Of a DNA stretch of 64,000 bases, positions 7,488 to 15,063 are shown one piece after another. Source of the DNA: Bacteroidia bacterium (lineage in GTDB: Bacteria; Bacteroidota; Bacteroidia; Bacteroidales; Paludibacteraceae). The notes beneath the pieces were generated by a model, which worked only from the letters and a program-made list of their open reading frames with translations, made no database searches and had not been told where the DNA came from. Both the position numbers and the translations under genes were made by a program. Where the stretch lies: positions 1-64,000 of the forward strand of contig SAAO01000004.1 in assembly GCA_009929375.1 (NCBI GenBank). The letters run 5' to 3'. Each line of letters opens with the position of its first letter. Positions within the stretch are counted from its first letter, which is position 1.

Positions 7488-9542
7488 ATGGCAAAAGGAA
7501 ACATCGGGGTGACGAGTGATAATATTTTCCCCGTTATCAAGAAATTTTTGTACAGCGATCACGAAATTTTTCTGCGTGAATTAGTGTCGAATGCAGTGGA
7601 TGCAAGCCAAAAGCTGAAAACGCTGGCTTCAGTAGGCGAATTTAAAGGCGAACTGGGCGAACTGAAAGTGTGGGTGAACATTGATAAGAAAAAAGGCACA
7701 CTTACCATTTCCGACCGCGGAATTGGGATGACTGCTGAAGAAATTGAAAAATACATCAATCAGATTGCTTTTTCGGGCGCTGAAGAATTCCTCGAAAAAT
7801 ACAAAAACGATGCGCAGGCCATTATCGGACATTTCGGACTTGGTTTTTATTCGTCGTTTATGGTTTCGAAAAAAGTGGAAATCTTCACTCTGTCGCATAA
7901 AGAAGGTGCTGTTGCTCAGCATTGGTCGTGCAAAGGCGATCCTGAATACACGCTCGAGGATACCATAAAATCAGATCGGGGAACTGATATCGTACTTCAT
8001 ATCGACGACGATAACAAGGACTTCCTCGAAGAATCGAAAATTCAGGAATTACTTACCAAGTACTGTAAATTCCTGCCTGTGGAAATTGCTTTTGGCAAGA
8101 AAAAAGACTGGAAAGATGGCAAACAAGTAGAAACCGACGAGGATAATATCATCAACAATCCGAATCCGGCATGGACACGCAAACCTGCCGATCTGAAAGA
8201 CGAGGATTATGCTGCTTTCTACCGCGAATTGCACCCAATGAGCGAAGATCCGCTGTTTCATATTCACCTGAATGTGGATTATCCGTTTAACCTGACAGGA
8301 ATTCTTTATTTCCCGAAAATAAAAAACAACATTGATATTCAGCGCAATAAAATTCAACTTTACTGCAATCAGGTGTTTGTAACTGATCATGTTGAAAATA
8401 TTGTTCCTGAATATCTCACACTTCTGCATGGAGTGATTGACTCACCGGATATTCCGCTGAATGTGTCGCGAAGCTATCTGCAAAGCGATGCCAATGTGAA
8501 AAAAATATCTGGTCATATTACCAAAAAAGTAGCCGATCGTCTGCAGGAAATTTTCAAAGCTGACCGTAAGAACTTTGAAGAAAAATGGGACAATCTCAAA
8601 ATCTTCATACAGTACGGAATGCTCAGCGATGAGAAATTCTACGAACGTGCAGAGAAATTTGCGCTGCTGAAAAATGTGGACGGCAACTACTACACTTTCG
8701 AAGAATATAAAACGCTTGTAGGAGAAAATCAGAAAGATAAAAATGGTGATCTGATTTATCTTTATGCTAACAATACGGACGAACAGTACAGCTATATTCA
8801 ACATGCCAAAGACAAAGGATACGATGTGCTTGTAATGGACGGACAATTGGATGTGCATGTGGTAAGTCAGCTCGAACAGAAATTCGAAAAAACACGCTTT
8901 GTTCGTGTGGACAGTGATGTGATTGACAAAATCATTGTAAAAGATGAAGTAAGTCAGGTAAATCTGAACGAAGATCAGCGCAATGCACTTGTGACTGTTT
9001 TCGAATCGCAGATTCCTGCAATGGAAAAGGCCAACTTCATTGTGACATTTGAACAACTTTCAGCTACTGCAAATCCTGTTTTTGTAACTCAAAATGAGTT
9101 TATGCGTCGTATGAAAGAAATGTCGGCACTGCAGGGTGGCATGATGAGTTTTTATGGCGAAATGCCCGACAGCTATAATCTGGTGGTAAATACCGCACAC
9201 CCGGTTGTTGAAAAACTTCTGGCTGAAGAGGAAGCTGCCTGCAGTACAGAAGTGGCTTCTGTGGCTACAGAACTTGCTGAGGTGAAAACCAAACATGATG
9301 CGCTGAAAGACAGTCAGAAAGGCAAAAAGGATGAGGAAATTCCATCTGCAGAGAAAGATGAACTCAGTGCTCTGGCTAAACAAATGGATGAGCTTGAAGA
9401 CAGAAAAAAAGCAGTGTACCGCAATTTTGCTTCAGACAACAAACAGGTGCGTCAGTTGATTGATTTGGCTCTGCTTGCCAATAATATGCTCAAAGGTGAA
9501 GCACTTGCTAATTTTGTAAAACGCAGTGTGGAAATGCTATAA
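7488..9542 (+). CDS. htpG: Molecular chaperone HtpG (Hsp90)
   Basis: ATP-driven dimeric cytosolic chaperone, 684 aa, typical for Bacteroidota. The N-terminal GHKL ATPase domain (1-230) shows the helix ELVSNAVDASQKL, the ATP lid and binding motifs SDRGIGMT and GHFGLGFYSSFMV. The middle domain carries the catalytic-arginine strand near NVSRSYLQSD (around 330), and the C-terminal dimerisation domain ends without the eukaryotic MEEVD. A charged linker is present near residues 590-635. It is monocistronic: a long AT-rich leader upstream and a strong terminator immediately after. A weak promoter match is TTG at 7417-7419 and TGTATTTG at 7441-7448. No CIRCE-type heat-shock inverted repeat was seen. 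Confidence 0.97.
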   Translation: MAKGNIGVTSDNIFPVIKKFLYSDHEIFLRELVSNAVDASQKLKTLASVGEFKGELGELKVWVNIDKKKGTLTISDRGIGMTAEEIEKYINQIAFSGAEEFLEKYKNDAQAIIGHFGLGFYSSFMVSKKVEIFTLSHKEGAVAQHWSCKGDPEYTLEDTIKSDRGTDIVLHIDDDNKDFLEESKIQELLTKYCKFLPVEIAFGKKKDWKDGKQVETDEDNIINNPNPAWTRKPADLKDEDYAAFYRELHPMSEDPLFHIHLNVDYPFNLTGILYFPKIKNNIDIQRNKIQLYCNQVFVTDHVENIVPEYLTLLHGVIDSPDIPLNVSRSYLQSDANVKKISGHITKKVADRLQEIFKADRKNFEEKWDNLKIFIQYGMLSDEKFYERAEKFALLKNVDGNYYTFEEYKTLVGENQKDKNGDLIYLYANNTDEQYSYIQHAKDKGYDVLVMDGQLDVHVVSQLEQKFEKTRFVRVDSDVIDKIIVKDEVSQVNLNEDQRNALVTVFESQIPAMEKANFIVTFEQLSATANPVFVTQNEFMRRMKEMSALQGGMMSFYGEMPDSYNLVVNTAHPVVEKLLAEEEAACSTEVASVATELAEVKTKHDALKDSQKGKKDEEIPSAEKDELSALAKQMDELEDRKKAVYRNFASDNKQVRQLIDLALLANNMLKGEALANFVKRSVEML

Positions 9543-9562
9543 AAAAGATTGTAATTTAATAG

Positions 9563-9598
9563 AAAAGCCCTGCAGAATTATTCTGCAGGGCTTTTTTT
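9563..9598 (+). terminator. Terminator of htpG
   Basis: A perfect 15-bp stem, AAAAGCCCTGCAGAA (9563-9577) with TTCTGCAGGGCTTTT (9581-9595), around loop TTA, running into a T-tract. It starts 20 bases after the stop. Confidence 0.95.
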
Positions 9599-9644
9599 AT
9601 ACTTAGCTTTGATCTTAAGTTCGTTGAAATAATTAATGATATAT

Positions 9645-9845
9645 TTCTAACACAATAGAACACATAGAGATTATGGAGGAAAAAGACTTAGTTCACATAG
9701 TAAAAGTATCTTACGATACTTTTATCTCTCTGAAATTATCCCGATATTCGGGATAATCCTATGTGTTCTTAGTATTTTCTTTTGTTTTCAAAACTATTGC
9801 GTACTATGTTTTGAAAACATATCAATAATAATTATCGGTTACTTA
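9645..9845. repeat. 201-bp structured dispersed repeat, copy 1
   Basis: This stretch fills most of the htpG-nfnB gap and matches 42377-42577 along the same 201-bp length with only scattered substitutions. GAACACATAG (9658-9667) can pair with CTATGTGTTC (9759-9768). Inside are two perfect hairpins: AAAAGTATC/GATACTTTT (9702-9723) and ATTATCCCGA/TCGGGATAAT (9735-9757). A third stem, TGTTTTCAAAA (9783-9793) with TTTTGAAAACA (9809-9819), follows. It has no ORF. The right edge reaches the stop codon of nfnB (9843-9845). It could be a MITE-like element or a structured RNA. Confidence 0.85.
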
Positions 9846-11306
9846 GTTTTTCTCTTTAATCCATTTGTCCATCGATGCAGCAGCTTTACGGCCGTCACCC
9901 ATAGCCAGGATGACTGTTGCTCCACCACGCACAATATCGCCACCGGCAAAAATCATCGGGATATCGCTTTGCATCGAATCCTGATTTACCACAATGGTTC
10001 CCCATTTGGTGACTTCGAGACCAATCACTGATTGCGGAATAAGCGGATTGGGCGATACACCCACGCTGACAATCACTTCGTCCACTTCAATGGTTTCGGT
10101 TTGTCCGGGCACTTCAACCGGTGCACGACGTCCCGAAGCATCAGGCTCGCCAAGTTCCATCACCTGAAGCACCATTTCAGTCACACGTCCCTGTTCATTT
10201 CCTCTGAATTCAATCGGATTGCGAAGTGTCATAAACTCAATACCTTCTTCTTTGGCATGTTTTACTTCTTCGAGTCGGGCAGGCATTTCTTCTTCGGTAC
10301 GACGATAGATAATCATGGCACGACTTGCACCTAAACGACGGGCTGTTCGCACTGAGTCCATGGCGGTGTTTCCACCTCCGATTACTGCCACATGTTTTCC
10401 GAGAAAAACTGGAGTGTCTGAATCTTCGCTGGCAGCATCCATCAGGTTTACGCGGGTCAGATATTCGTTCGACGACATTACGCCCACAAAGTTTTCACCT
10501 TTAATGTTCATAAAACGAGGAAGTCCGGCGCCACTGGCTACAAATACACCTTTGAAACCATCTTCTTTCAAATCTTCGATAGTGATGGTTTTGCCAATAA
10601 TGCAGTTGGTAATGAATTTTACACCCATTGAACGAAGGTTCTCGATTTCCACATCTACAATGGCATTAGGCAAGCGGAATTCAGGAATACCATATTTCAA
10701 TACGCCACCAATTTCGTGAAGTGCTTCAAAAACAGTGACATCGTAACCCATTTTGGCCATGTCGCCTGCAAATGAAAGTCCGGCAGGTCCTGAACCAACG
10801 ACTGCGATTTTAATGCCATTGGGTGCACCTATTTCGGGTACCGATATTTTTCCGCTTTCGCGCTCGTAGTCGGCTGCAAAACGTTCGAGGTGACCGATAG
10901 CTACAGCTTCTTTTTTCATTTTTACGTGAATACATTGTGCTTCGCACTGTTTTTCCTGAGGACATACACGACCGCAAACTGCAGGTAGCGCTGAAGTTTC
11001 CTTCAGTGTTTTGGCAGCACCCAGAAAATCGCCTACTTCAATTTGCTTTACAAATTTAGGAATATAAATTCCAACCGGGCAACCCTCCATACAGGTTGGA
11101 TTGGCACAGTCGATACAACGTTGTGCCTCAGCCATTGCCATTTCGGGAGTGAGTCCGAGGTTCACCTCTTCCACTCTGGTGTGGCTGCGATATTCCGCAT
11201 CAAGTTCAGGCATGTGTACACGCGTTTTAGCTGTACGATCCTTGGTTTTTATTTCGTTACGTAAGTCAGCTCGCCACTGTTGAGCTCTTTCTTCGTTTAA
11301 ATCCAT
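9843..11306 (-). CDS. nfnB: NfnB-type oxidoreductase subunit (GltD-like, FAD and two 4Fe-4S)
   Basis: Large subunit of the electron-bifurcating NADH-dependent ferredoxin:NADP+ oxidoreductase, by homology and gene pairing. 487 aa. The N-terminal region carries two cysteine clusters, CIDCANPTCMEGCP (near 65) and CGRVCPQEKQCEAQC (near 110), for two 4Fe-4S centres. Then comes a glutamate-synthase-small-subunit-type flavoprotein fold with dinucleotide motifs VVGSGPAGLSFAGDMA (FAD, near 168) and VIGGGNTAMDSVRTARRLGA (NADPH, near 310), and a C-terminal GGDIVRGGATVILAMGDGR FAD segment. A stand-alone GltD is the alternative, but the NfnA-like partner directly upstream and the absence of gltB favour NfnAB. 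The stop codon lies within the edge of the 201-bp repeat. Confidence 0.88.
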   Translation of the reverse strand: MDLNEERAQQWRADLRNEIKTKDRTAKTRVHMPELDAEYRSHTRVEEVNLGLTPEMAMAEAQRCIDCANPTCMEGCPVGIYIPKFVKQIEVGDFLGAAKTLKETSALPAVCGRVCPQEKQCEAQCIHVKMKKEAVAIGHLERFAADYERESGKISVPEIGAPNGIKIAVVGSGPAGLSFAGDMAKMGYDVTVFEALHEIGGVLKYGIPEFRLPNAIVDVEIENLRSMGVKFITNCIIGKTITIEDLKEDGFKGVFVASGAGLPRFMNIKGENFVGVMSSNEYLTRVNLMDAASEDSDTPVFLGKHVAVIGGGNTAMDSVRTARRLGASRAMIIYRRTEEEMPARLEEVKHAKEEGIEFMTLRNPIEFRGNEQGRVTEMVLQVMELGEPDASGRRAPVEVPGQTETIEVDEVIVSVGVSPNPLIPQSVIGLEVTKWGTIVVNQDSMQSDIPMIFAGGDIVRGGATVILAMGDGRKAAASMDKWIKEKN

Positions 11307-11309
11307 CTT

Positions 11310-11363
11310 ATAGAATTTACAATTTATTCATTTACAATTTCTCATCACCACATCATTACAGCA
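11310..11363 (-). repeat. Intercistronic repeat between nfnA and nfnB
   Basis: The 57-base spacer begins at the nfnA TGA with a GTGATGA-like stretch and ends in a 30-base core (11314-11343) that matches the aminotransferase/DAHP-synthase spacer (15027-15056) at 28 of 30 positions. Key words, in the direction of transcription, are GAGAAAT, GTAAATGAATAAAT and GTAAATT. The core stops about 7 bases before the nfnB start codon. Confidence 0.75.
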
Positions 11364-12200
11364 TCACTTTCTTGCTCCGCTTGCGCAACTTAGTTTTTCA
11401 AGTTCTTCGCGTTCAATATCCTTGTAGCCGCCAAGACGCATCAGCATTTCGTCGAAATCAACCAAATGTGCATCGAATTCAGGTCCATCCACACATACAA
11501 ATTTTGTTTTTCCACCAATACTTACACGGCATGCACCACACATTCCGGTTCCATCCACCATAATGGTGTTCAGCGAAGCTACAGTTGGCAATTCGTATTT
11601 TTTTGTGAGCAGACTTACAAATTTCATCATGATAGCCGGGCCAATGGTCACACATAAATCCACTTTTTCGCGGTTTATCACCATTTCCACACCATTTGTC
11701 ACCAGCCCTTTGTTTCCATACGAACCATCGTCAGTCATGACAATAACTTCGTCGGAGTATTGTTTCATTTGTTCTTCGAGAATAATCAGTTCCTTTGTAC
11801 GGGCTGCAATCACAGTAATTACTTTATTACCTGCTTCTTTCAGCGCAGCCACAATAGGAAGCATTGGCGCAGTGCCCACACCACCACAGGCGCAAACCAC
11901 AGTGCCGAATTTTTCAATGTGAGTGGCTTTACCGAGAGGTCCGACAAGGTCGGTGATATATTCGCCTTCGTTCAACTCACACAATTTTGTAGAAGACACG
12001 CCCATTTTTTGCACCACAAGCGTAATGGTTCCTTTCTGCAAATTGGCATCGGCAATGGTCAAAGGAATTCGTTCGCCCTTTTCGCCCACTTTTACCATCA
12101 CAAAATGACCGGCTTTGCGCGATTTTGCAATAAGCGGAGCTTCCACTTCAAACTTCACCACATTGGCCGAAAAATACTCTTTGCTGATAATCTTGTTCAT
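11364..12200 (-). CDS. nfnA: NfnA-type FAD/2Fe-2S subunit (PyrK/FNR-like)
   Basis: Small subunit of the NfnAB transhydrogenase, the FAD-bifurcating half that takes NADH electrons. 278 aa with an N-terminal flavin beta-barrel (1-95, RIPLTIAD flavin motif), an NAD-binding Rossmann half (100-220, with CACGGVGTAPMLPIVAAL), and a C-terminal 2Fe-2S site (MVDGTGMCGACRVSIGG, then KFVCVDGPEFDAH). The Asp/Cys ligand pattern resembles T. maritima NfnA. The two genes are adjacent in the order A then B, as in clostridia and Thermotoga. Older annotation calls the pair sulfide dehydrogenase SudBA. The complex balances NADH, NADPH and reduced ferredoxin in fermentation. Confidence 0.88.
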   Translation of the reverse strand: MNKIISKEYFSANVVKFEVEAPLIAKSRKAGHFVMVKVGEKGERIPLTIADANLQKGTITLVVQKMGVSSTKLCELNEGEYITDLVGPLGKATHIEKFGTVVCACGGVGTAPMLPIVAALKEAGNKVITVIAARTKELIILEEQMKQYSDEVIVMTDDGSYGNKGLVTNGVEMVINREKVDLCVTIGPAIMMKFVSLLTKKYELPTVASLNTIMVDGTGMCGACRVSIGGKTKFVCVDGPEFDAHLVDFDEMLMRLGGYKDIEREELEKLSCASGARK

Positions 12201-12229
12201 TTATTTAACTAAATTAAAGAATTGTGCGA

Positions 12230-12264
12230 CAAAATTACACAAAAAAAGTCAGTTCGATAGCAAA
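12230..12264 (-). promoter_or_regulatory. Probable promoter of nfnAB
   Basis: Minus strand: TTTG (12264-12261), 23 bases, then TAATTTTG (12237-12230), a full match to the TAnnTTTG -7 element of Bacteroidota. The predicted start lies about 25 bases before the nfnA ATG. The -33 element falls inside TAGCAAATTTGTTTT (12258-12272), which is repeated exactly at 12303-12317, so a regulator could bind both. Confidence 0.55.
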
Positions 12265-12317
12265 TTTGTTTTCATTACACTGAAATTGATGTTATTTTAA
12301 AGTAGCAAATTTGTTTT

Positions 12318-12570
12318 TTCTTTACAATAGAAAGGAAAAATGTGAGTAATACTGCAAATTATTAGTCCTACCTATAAAAAATTATGAATTTTGCTATAGA
12401 AAGATATAAAGTAGGAATAACAGCGTAATTAATAACTATAATCAGAAATAGTTACATAATGCCAGGGTAAATCTCAGAAAGACAAAAGAAAAAGTAAAAG
12501 CTGAAATGTGGTTTCGAACTCTTATTAAAACAGACCTCAAGACTACATTTTGAAATAATTTTCAACTTTT
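12318..12570. other. Intergenic region between divergent nfnAB and the aromatic operon
   Basis: AT-rich and without a credible ORF. A loose inverted pair, TCCTAC near 12371 and GTAGGA near 12412, may be an operator or chance. No RNA family was recognised. The promoter and attenuator of the aromatic operon follow downstream. Confidence 0.4.
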
Positions 12571-12579
12571 TTCTTGTTG

Positions 12580-12613
12580 TTTGCACAGTTTTCGCAAAAT
12601 TGTATTACTTTTG
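12580..12613 (+). promoter_or_regulatory. Promoter of the pheA leader transcript
   Basis: TTTG (12580-12583), a 22-base spacer, then TACTTTTG (12606-12613), an exact TAnnTTTG -7 element. Transcription would begin near 12620, about 19 bases before the leader-peptide ATG. Confidence 0.7.
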
Positions 12614-12638
12614 CTGCGAAATCAGAAACAGAAAAGAA

Positions 12639-12689
12639 ATGAATCGATTTTTTACATACTTTTATTTTTACTTTTACTTTAGCAGGTGA
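12639..12689 (+). CDS. Phe/Tyr-rich leader peptide of the aromatic operon
   Basis: A 16-codon ORF reads MNRFFTYFYFYFYFSR and stops at TGA 12687-12689. Ten of 16 residues are Phe (6) or Tyr (4), the codons expected for sensing charged tRNA-Phe and tRNA-Tyr before a prephenate dehydratase gene. It lies between a well-placed promoter and a factor-independent terminator that precedes pheA. The sequence right after its stop, GAGCAGGA (12690-12697), is the exact complement of the 5' arm of that terminator. A ribosome finishing the peptide would cover it; a stalled one would leave it free. Regulation is inferred from this architecture. Confidence 0.85.
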   Translation: MNRFFTYFYFYFYFSR

Positions 12690-12755
12690 GAGCAGGATAA
12701 TCGTATGTAAGCATAAAATGAAATAATGTAATACAAAATATGAAAAGTCCTGCTC
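12690..12755 (+). promoter_or_regulatory. Antiterminator pairing of the pheA attenuator
   Basis: GAGCAGGA (12690-12697) and TCCTGCTC (12748-12755) are perfectly complementary over 8 bp. The second segment is the 5' arm of the terminator at 12743-12780, so the two structures exclude each other. A weaker alternative, AGCAGG at 12681-12686 inside the leader ORF, can pair with the same arm. Confidence 0.75.
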
Positions 12756-12780
12756 ATTTGGTTGAGCGGGACTTTTTTTT
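12743..12780 (+). terminator. Attenuator terminator upstream of pheA
   Basis: AAAAGTCCTGCTC (12743-12755) pairs with GAGCGGGACTTTT (12764-12776) with one G-U, around an 8-nt loop, and continues into eight T. It ends 28 bases before the pheA ATG, so it must be bypassed for expression. Confidence 0.92.
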
Positions 12781-12807
12781 ATTCTAAACTTTTATTTTGA
12801 ACATAAA

Positions 12808-13653
12808 ATGAGGAAAGTAGCAATACAGGGAGGACTTGGAGCTTATCACGGCATAGCCGCCGAAAGATTTTTCGAAAACGAAGAGGTTGAAATCATTCCG
12901 TGTCCGGGTTTTATCGATATTTTTAAGACTATAAAAAAAGAACCTGAGGTAGTGGGCATTATGGCTATTGAAAACACTATAGCAGGAAGTCTGCTTCAAA
13001 ACTATGAATTGTTGAAGGAGCATAAACTGCCTGTGGCAGGCGAATATAAACTCAGAATTTCGCATTGTCTGGCTGCATTGCCCGGACAAACGATTCATGA
13101 TATACGCGAAATTCAATCGCATCCTATTGCACTGATGCAGTGTGGTAATTTTCTGGGTACTTTGCCGGGCGTAAAAGTGGTTGAACACGAAGATACAGCT
13201 CTTGCAGCGCGTGATATTGCACAACGTCAGTCTACTCAGATGGCCGCTATTTGCAGTGAGCGGGCTGCCGAGATTTATGGTTTGAATATTCTGGCCAAAG
13301 GAATCGAGACGAACAAACACAATTTTACCCGCTTCCTGATTTTTGGAAATGAATGGGTTGTGGACGAAATCACAAAGAACGATGACATTAATAAAGCATC
13401 AATTGTTTTCACACTGCCTCACTCTGAAGGAAGTTTATCCAAAGTGCTTTCAGTTTTTTCGTTTTATGATATCAACCTTACCAAAATTCAATCGCTACCA
13501 ATTATCGGACGCGAATGGGAATATCAGTTTTATGTTGATTTTAAGTTTAGCGATCATGAGCGTTACAAACAATGTCTGGTTGCCATTAAACCACTGATCA
13601 ATGAGTTTCGTTCGCTCGGCGAATATCCCGAAGGAGTGACTCCGGAGATATAA
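12808..13653 (+). CDS. pheA: Prephenate dehydratase
   Basis: Converts prephenate to phenylpyruvate in phenylalanine synthesis. 281 aa: a catalytic domain (1-180) opening with VAIQGGLGAYHGIAAERFF and containing the hallmark TRF triad in NKHNFTRFLIF (near 170), then a C-terminal ACT domain (200-275, SLSKVLSVFSFYDINLTKIQSLP) that binds Phe for feedback inhibition in relatives. Unlike the E. coli enzyme there is no fused chorismate mutase; that activity is on the third gene of the operon. It is the first structural gene behind the Phe/Tyr leader and attenuator. Confidence 0.95.
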   Translation: MRKVAIQGGLGAYHGIAAERFFENEEVEIIPCPGFIDIFKTIKKEPEVVGIMAIENTIAGSLLQNYELLKEHKLPVAGEYKLRISHCLAALPGQTIHDIREIQSHPIALMQCGNFLGTLPGVKVVEHEDTALAARDIAQRQSTQMAAICSERAAEIYGLNILAKGIETNKHNFTRFLIFGNEWVVDEITKNDDINKASIVFTLPHSEGSLSKVLSVFSFYDINLTKIQSLPIIGREWEYQFYVDFKFSDHERYKQCLVAIKPLINEFRSLGEYPEGVTPEI

Positions 13654-13654
13654 A

Positions 13655-13770
13655 AAAAGAACTCCTAACCCCCAAAGGGGAATAAAAATTGAATCGATTA
13701 TTACAATTATGATTATGAATAATATAGACAATACTAACCCGAACTCTCCTTCAGGAGTTGGGGGTAAAAC
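13655..13770. repeat. Inverted GC-rich repeat pair around the aminotransferase start codon
   Basis: ACTCCTAACCCCCAAAGGGG (13661-13680), in the spacer, and CTCCTTCAGGAGTTGGGGG (13746-13764), inside the coding sequence, are variants of one repeat type in opposite orientation. Each has its own small hairpin (CCCCAAAGGGG; CTCCTTCAGGAG). They flank the ATG at 13709, and the second encodes about residues 12-19 of the protein. Confidence 0.6.
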
Positions 13771-14926
13771 AATAAAACCTGCAGACCGTTTAAACTCGGT
13801 TTCGGAATACTATTTTTCGACCAAACTGAAAGAAGTGGCTGAGATGAATGCCCGCGGTCTGAATGTGATCAGTCTCGGAATTGGCAGTCCTGATATGCCA
13901 CCGTCAACCGAAACAGTGGAAGCTCTTAGCAAATCGGCTGCCGAAGCCACTGTACATGGCTATCAGCCTTATGTGGGTATTCCTGAATTGCGTAAAGCAT
14001 TTGCCAACTGGTATCAGAAATGGTTTGCTGTAACGCTGAATCCTGCTACAGAAGTACAGCCTCTCATTGGTTCAAAAGAAGGAATTCTGCATATTTCGAT
14101 GGCATTCCTGAATCCCGGTGATGGCGTATTGGTTCCCGATCCGGGTTATCCGACATATTCATCGGTAAGCAATCTGGTGCAGGCAAAAATCCATACTTAC
14201 GAACTGGATGAAGCCAATGGCTGGCAACCTGATTTCGATGCGCTCGAACAAATGGATTTAAGTAACGTTAAACTCATGTGGGTAAATTATCCTAACATGC
14301 CTACAGGAGCTCCGGCAACAAAAGAGTTGTTTGAAAAGTTAGTGGCTTTCGGAAAAAAACACGGAATTGTAATTGTAAACGACAATCCGTACAGTTTTAT
14401 ACTGAACGAAAATTACCTGAGCATTCTTCAGGTGGAAGGAGCAAAGGACATTTGTATAGAACTGAACTCAATGAGCAAATCGCACAATATGCCGGGCTGG
14501 CGTATGGGAATGCTGGCTTCGAATGCCGAATTTGTGCAATGGATTCTGAAAGTAAAAAGCAATATCGACAGCGGACAGTTTAAACCCATGCAGCTGGCAG
14601 CCATTGCCGCGCTTCAAAACAGTAAGGAATGGCACCGGAAAATGAACATTGAACTTTACAGCAACCGCAGAAATCTGGCTGAGGAAATAATGAAAACGCT
14701 CGGTTGTACTTTTGATGAAAAACAGGTGGGCATGTTCCTCTGGGGAAAAATTCCAGACAACTATGTTGATAGTGGCGAACTGGCGGATAAAGTACTTTAC
14801 AATGCCAAAGTATTTATCACTCCGGGTTTTATTTTTGGTGAAAAAGGAAAACGGTTTATACGCATTTCACTTTGTGCCAGCGAAAAAATGCTGAATGAAG
14901 CGCTGGAAAGAGTGAAGGTGATGTGA
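13709..14926 (+). CDS. Class I/II PLP-dependent aminotransferase (aromatic operon)
   Basis: Probably the transaminase for the last step to Phe and/or Tyr, from operon position. 405 aa of the fold-type I aspartate-aminotransferase family: substrate loop near PPSTETVEAL (60-75), cofactor motif VNYPNMPTGAP (near 195), NDNPYSF (near 225) and the Schiff-base Lys in NSMSKSHNMPGWRMG (near 255). The conserved part begins near residue 24 (IKPADRLNSVSEYYFS). The preceding residues, including NSPSGVGG, are coded by a GC-rich repeat that seems to have entered the gene's 5' end, so the true start is not certain. The enzyme is distinguishable from LL-DAP aminotransferase only by context. Confidence 0.88.
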   Translation: MIMNNIDNTNPNSPSGVGGKTIKPADRLNSVSEYYFSTKLKEVAEMNARGLNVISLGIGSPDMPPSTETVEALSKSAAEATVHGYQPYVGIPELRKAFANWYQKWFAVTLNPATEVQPLIGSKEGILHISMAFLNPGDGVLVPDPGYPTYSSVSNLVQAKIHTYELDEANGWQPDFDALEQMDLSNVKLMWVNYPNMPTGAPATKELFEKLVAFGKKHGIVIVNDNPYSFILNENYLSILQVEGAKDICIELNSMSKSHNMPGWRMGMLASNAEFVQWILKVKSNIDSGQFKPMQLAAIAALQNSKEWHRKMNIELYSNRRNLAEEIMKTLGCTFDEKQVGMFLWGKIPDNYVDSGELADKVLYNAKVFITPGFIFGEKGKRFIRISLCASEKMLNEALERVKVM

Positions 14927-15060
14927 TGATGTGTTGATGTGATGATATGATGATGTGATGATTTGAAAATTTGAAAATTTGAAGATTTGAAGATTTGAAG
15001 ATTTGAAAATTTGATTATCTGATAATGAGAAATAGTAAATGAATAAATAGTAAATTAGAA
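14927..15060. repeat. Compound tandem-repeat spacer between aminotransferase and DAHP synthase
   Basis: The spacer has three parts: GTGATGAT-like units from the stop codon to about 14958, about seven degenerate ATTTGAAR octamers (14959-15014), and the 30-base core (15027-15056) shared with the nfnA-nfnB gap. No ORF and no terminator hairpin, so the operon should read through. Confidence 0.75.
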
Positions 15061-15063
15061 TAT

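Noticed and set aside
14959-15014. Possible CRISPR or minisatellite
   Set aside because: Units are only about 8 bp, degenerate and with no spacers or Cas genes.
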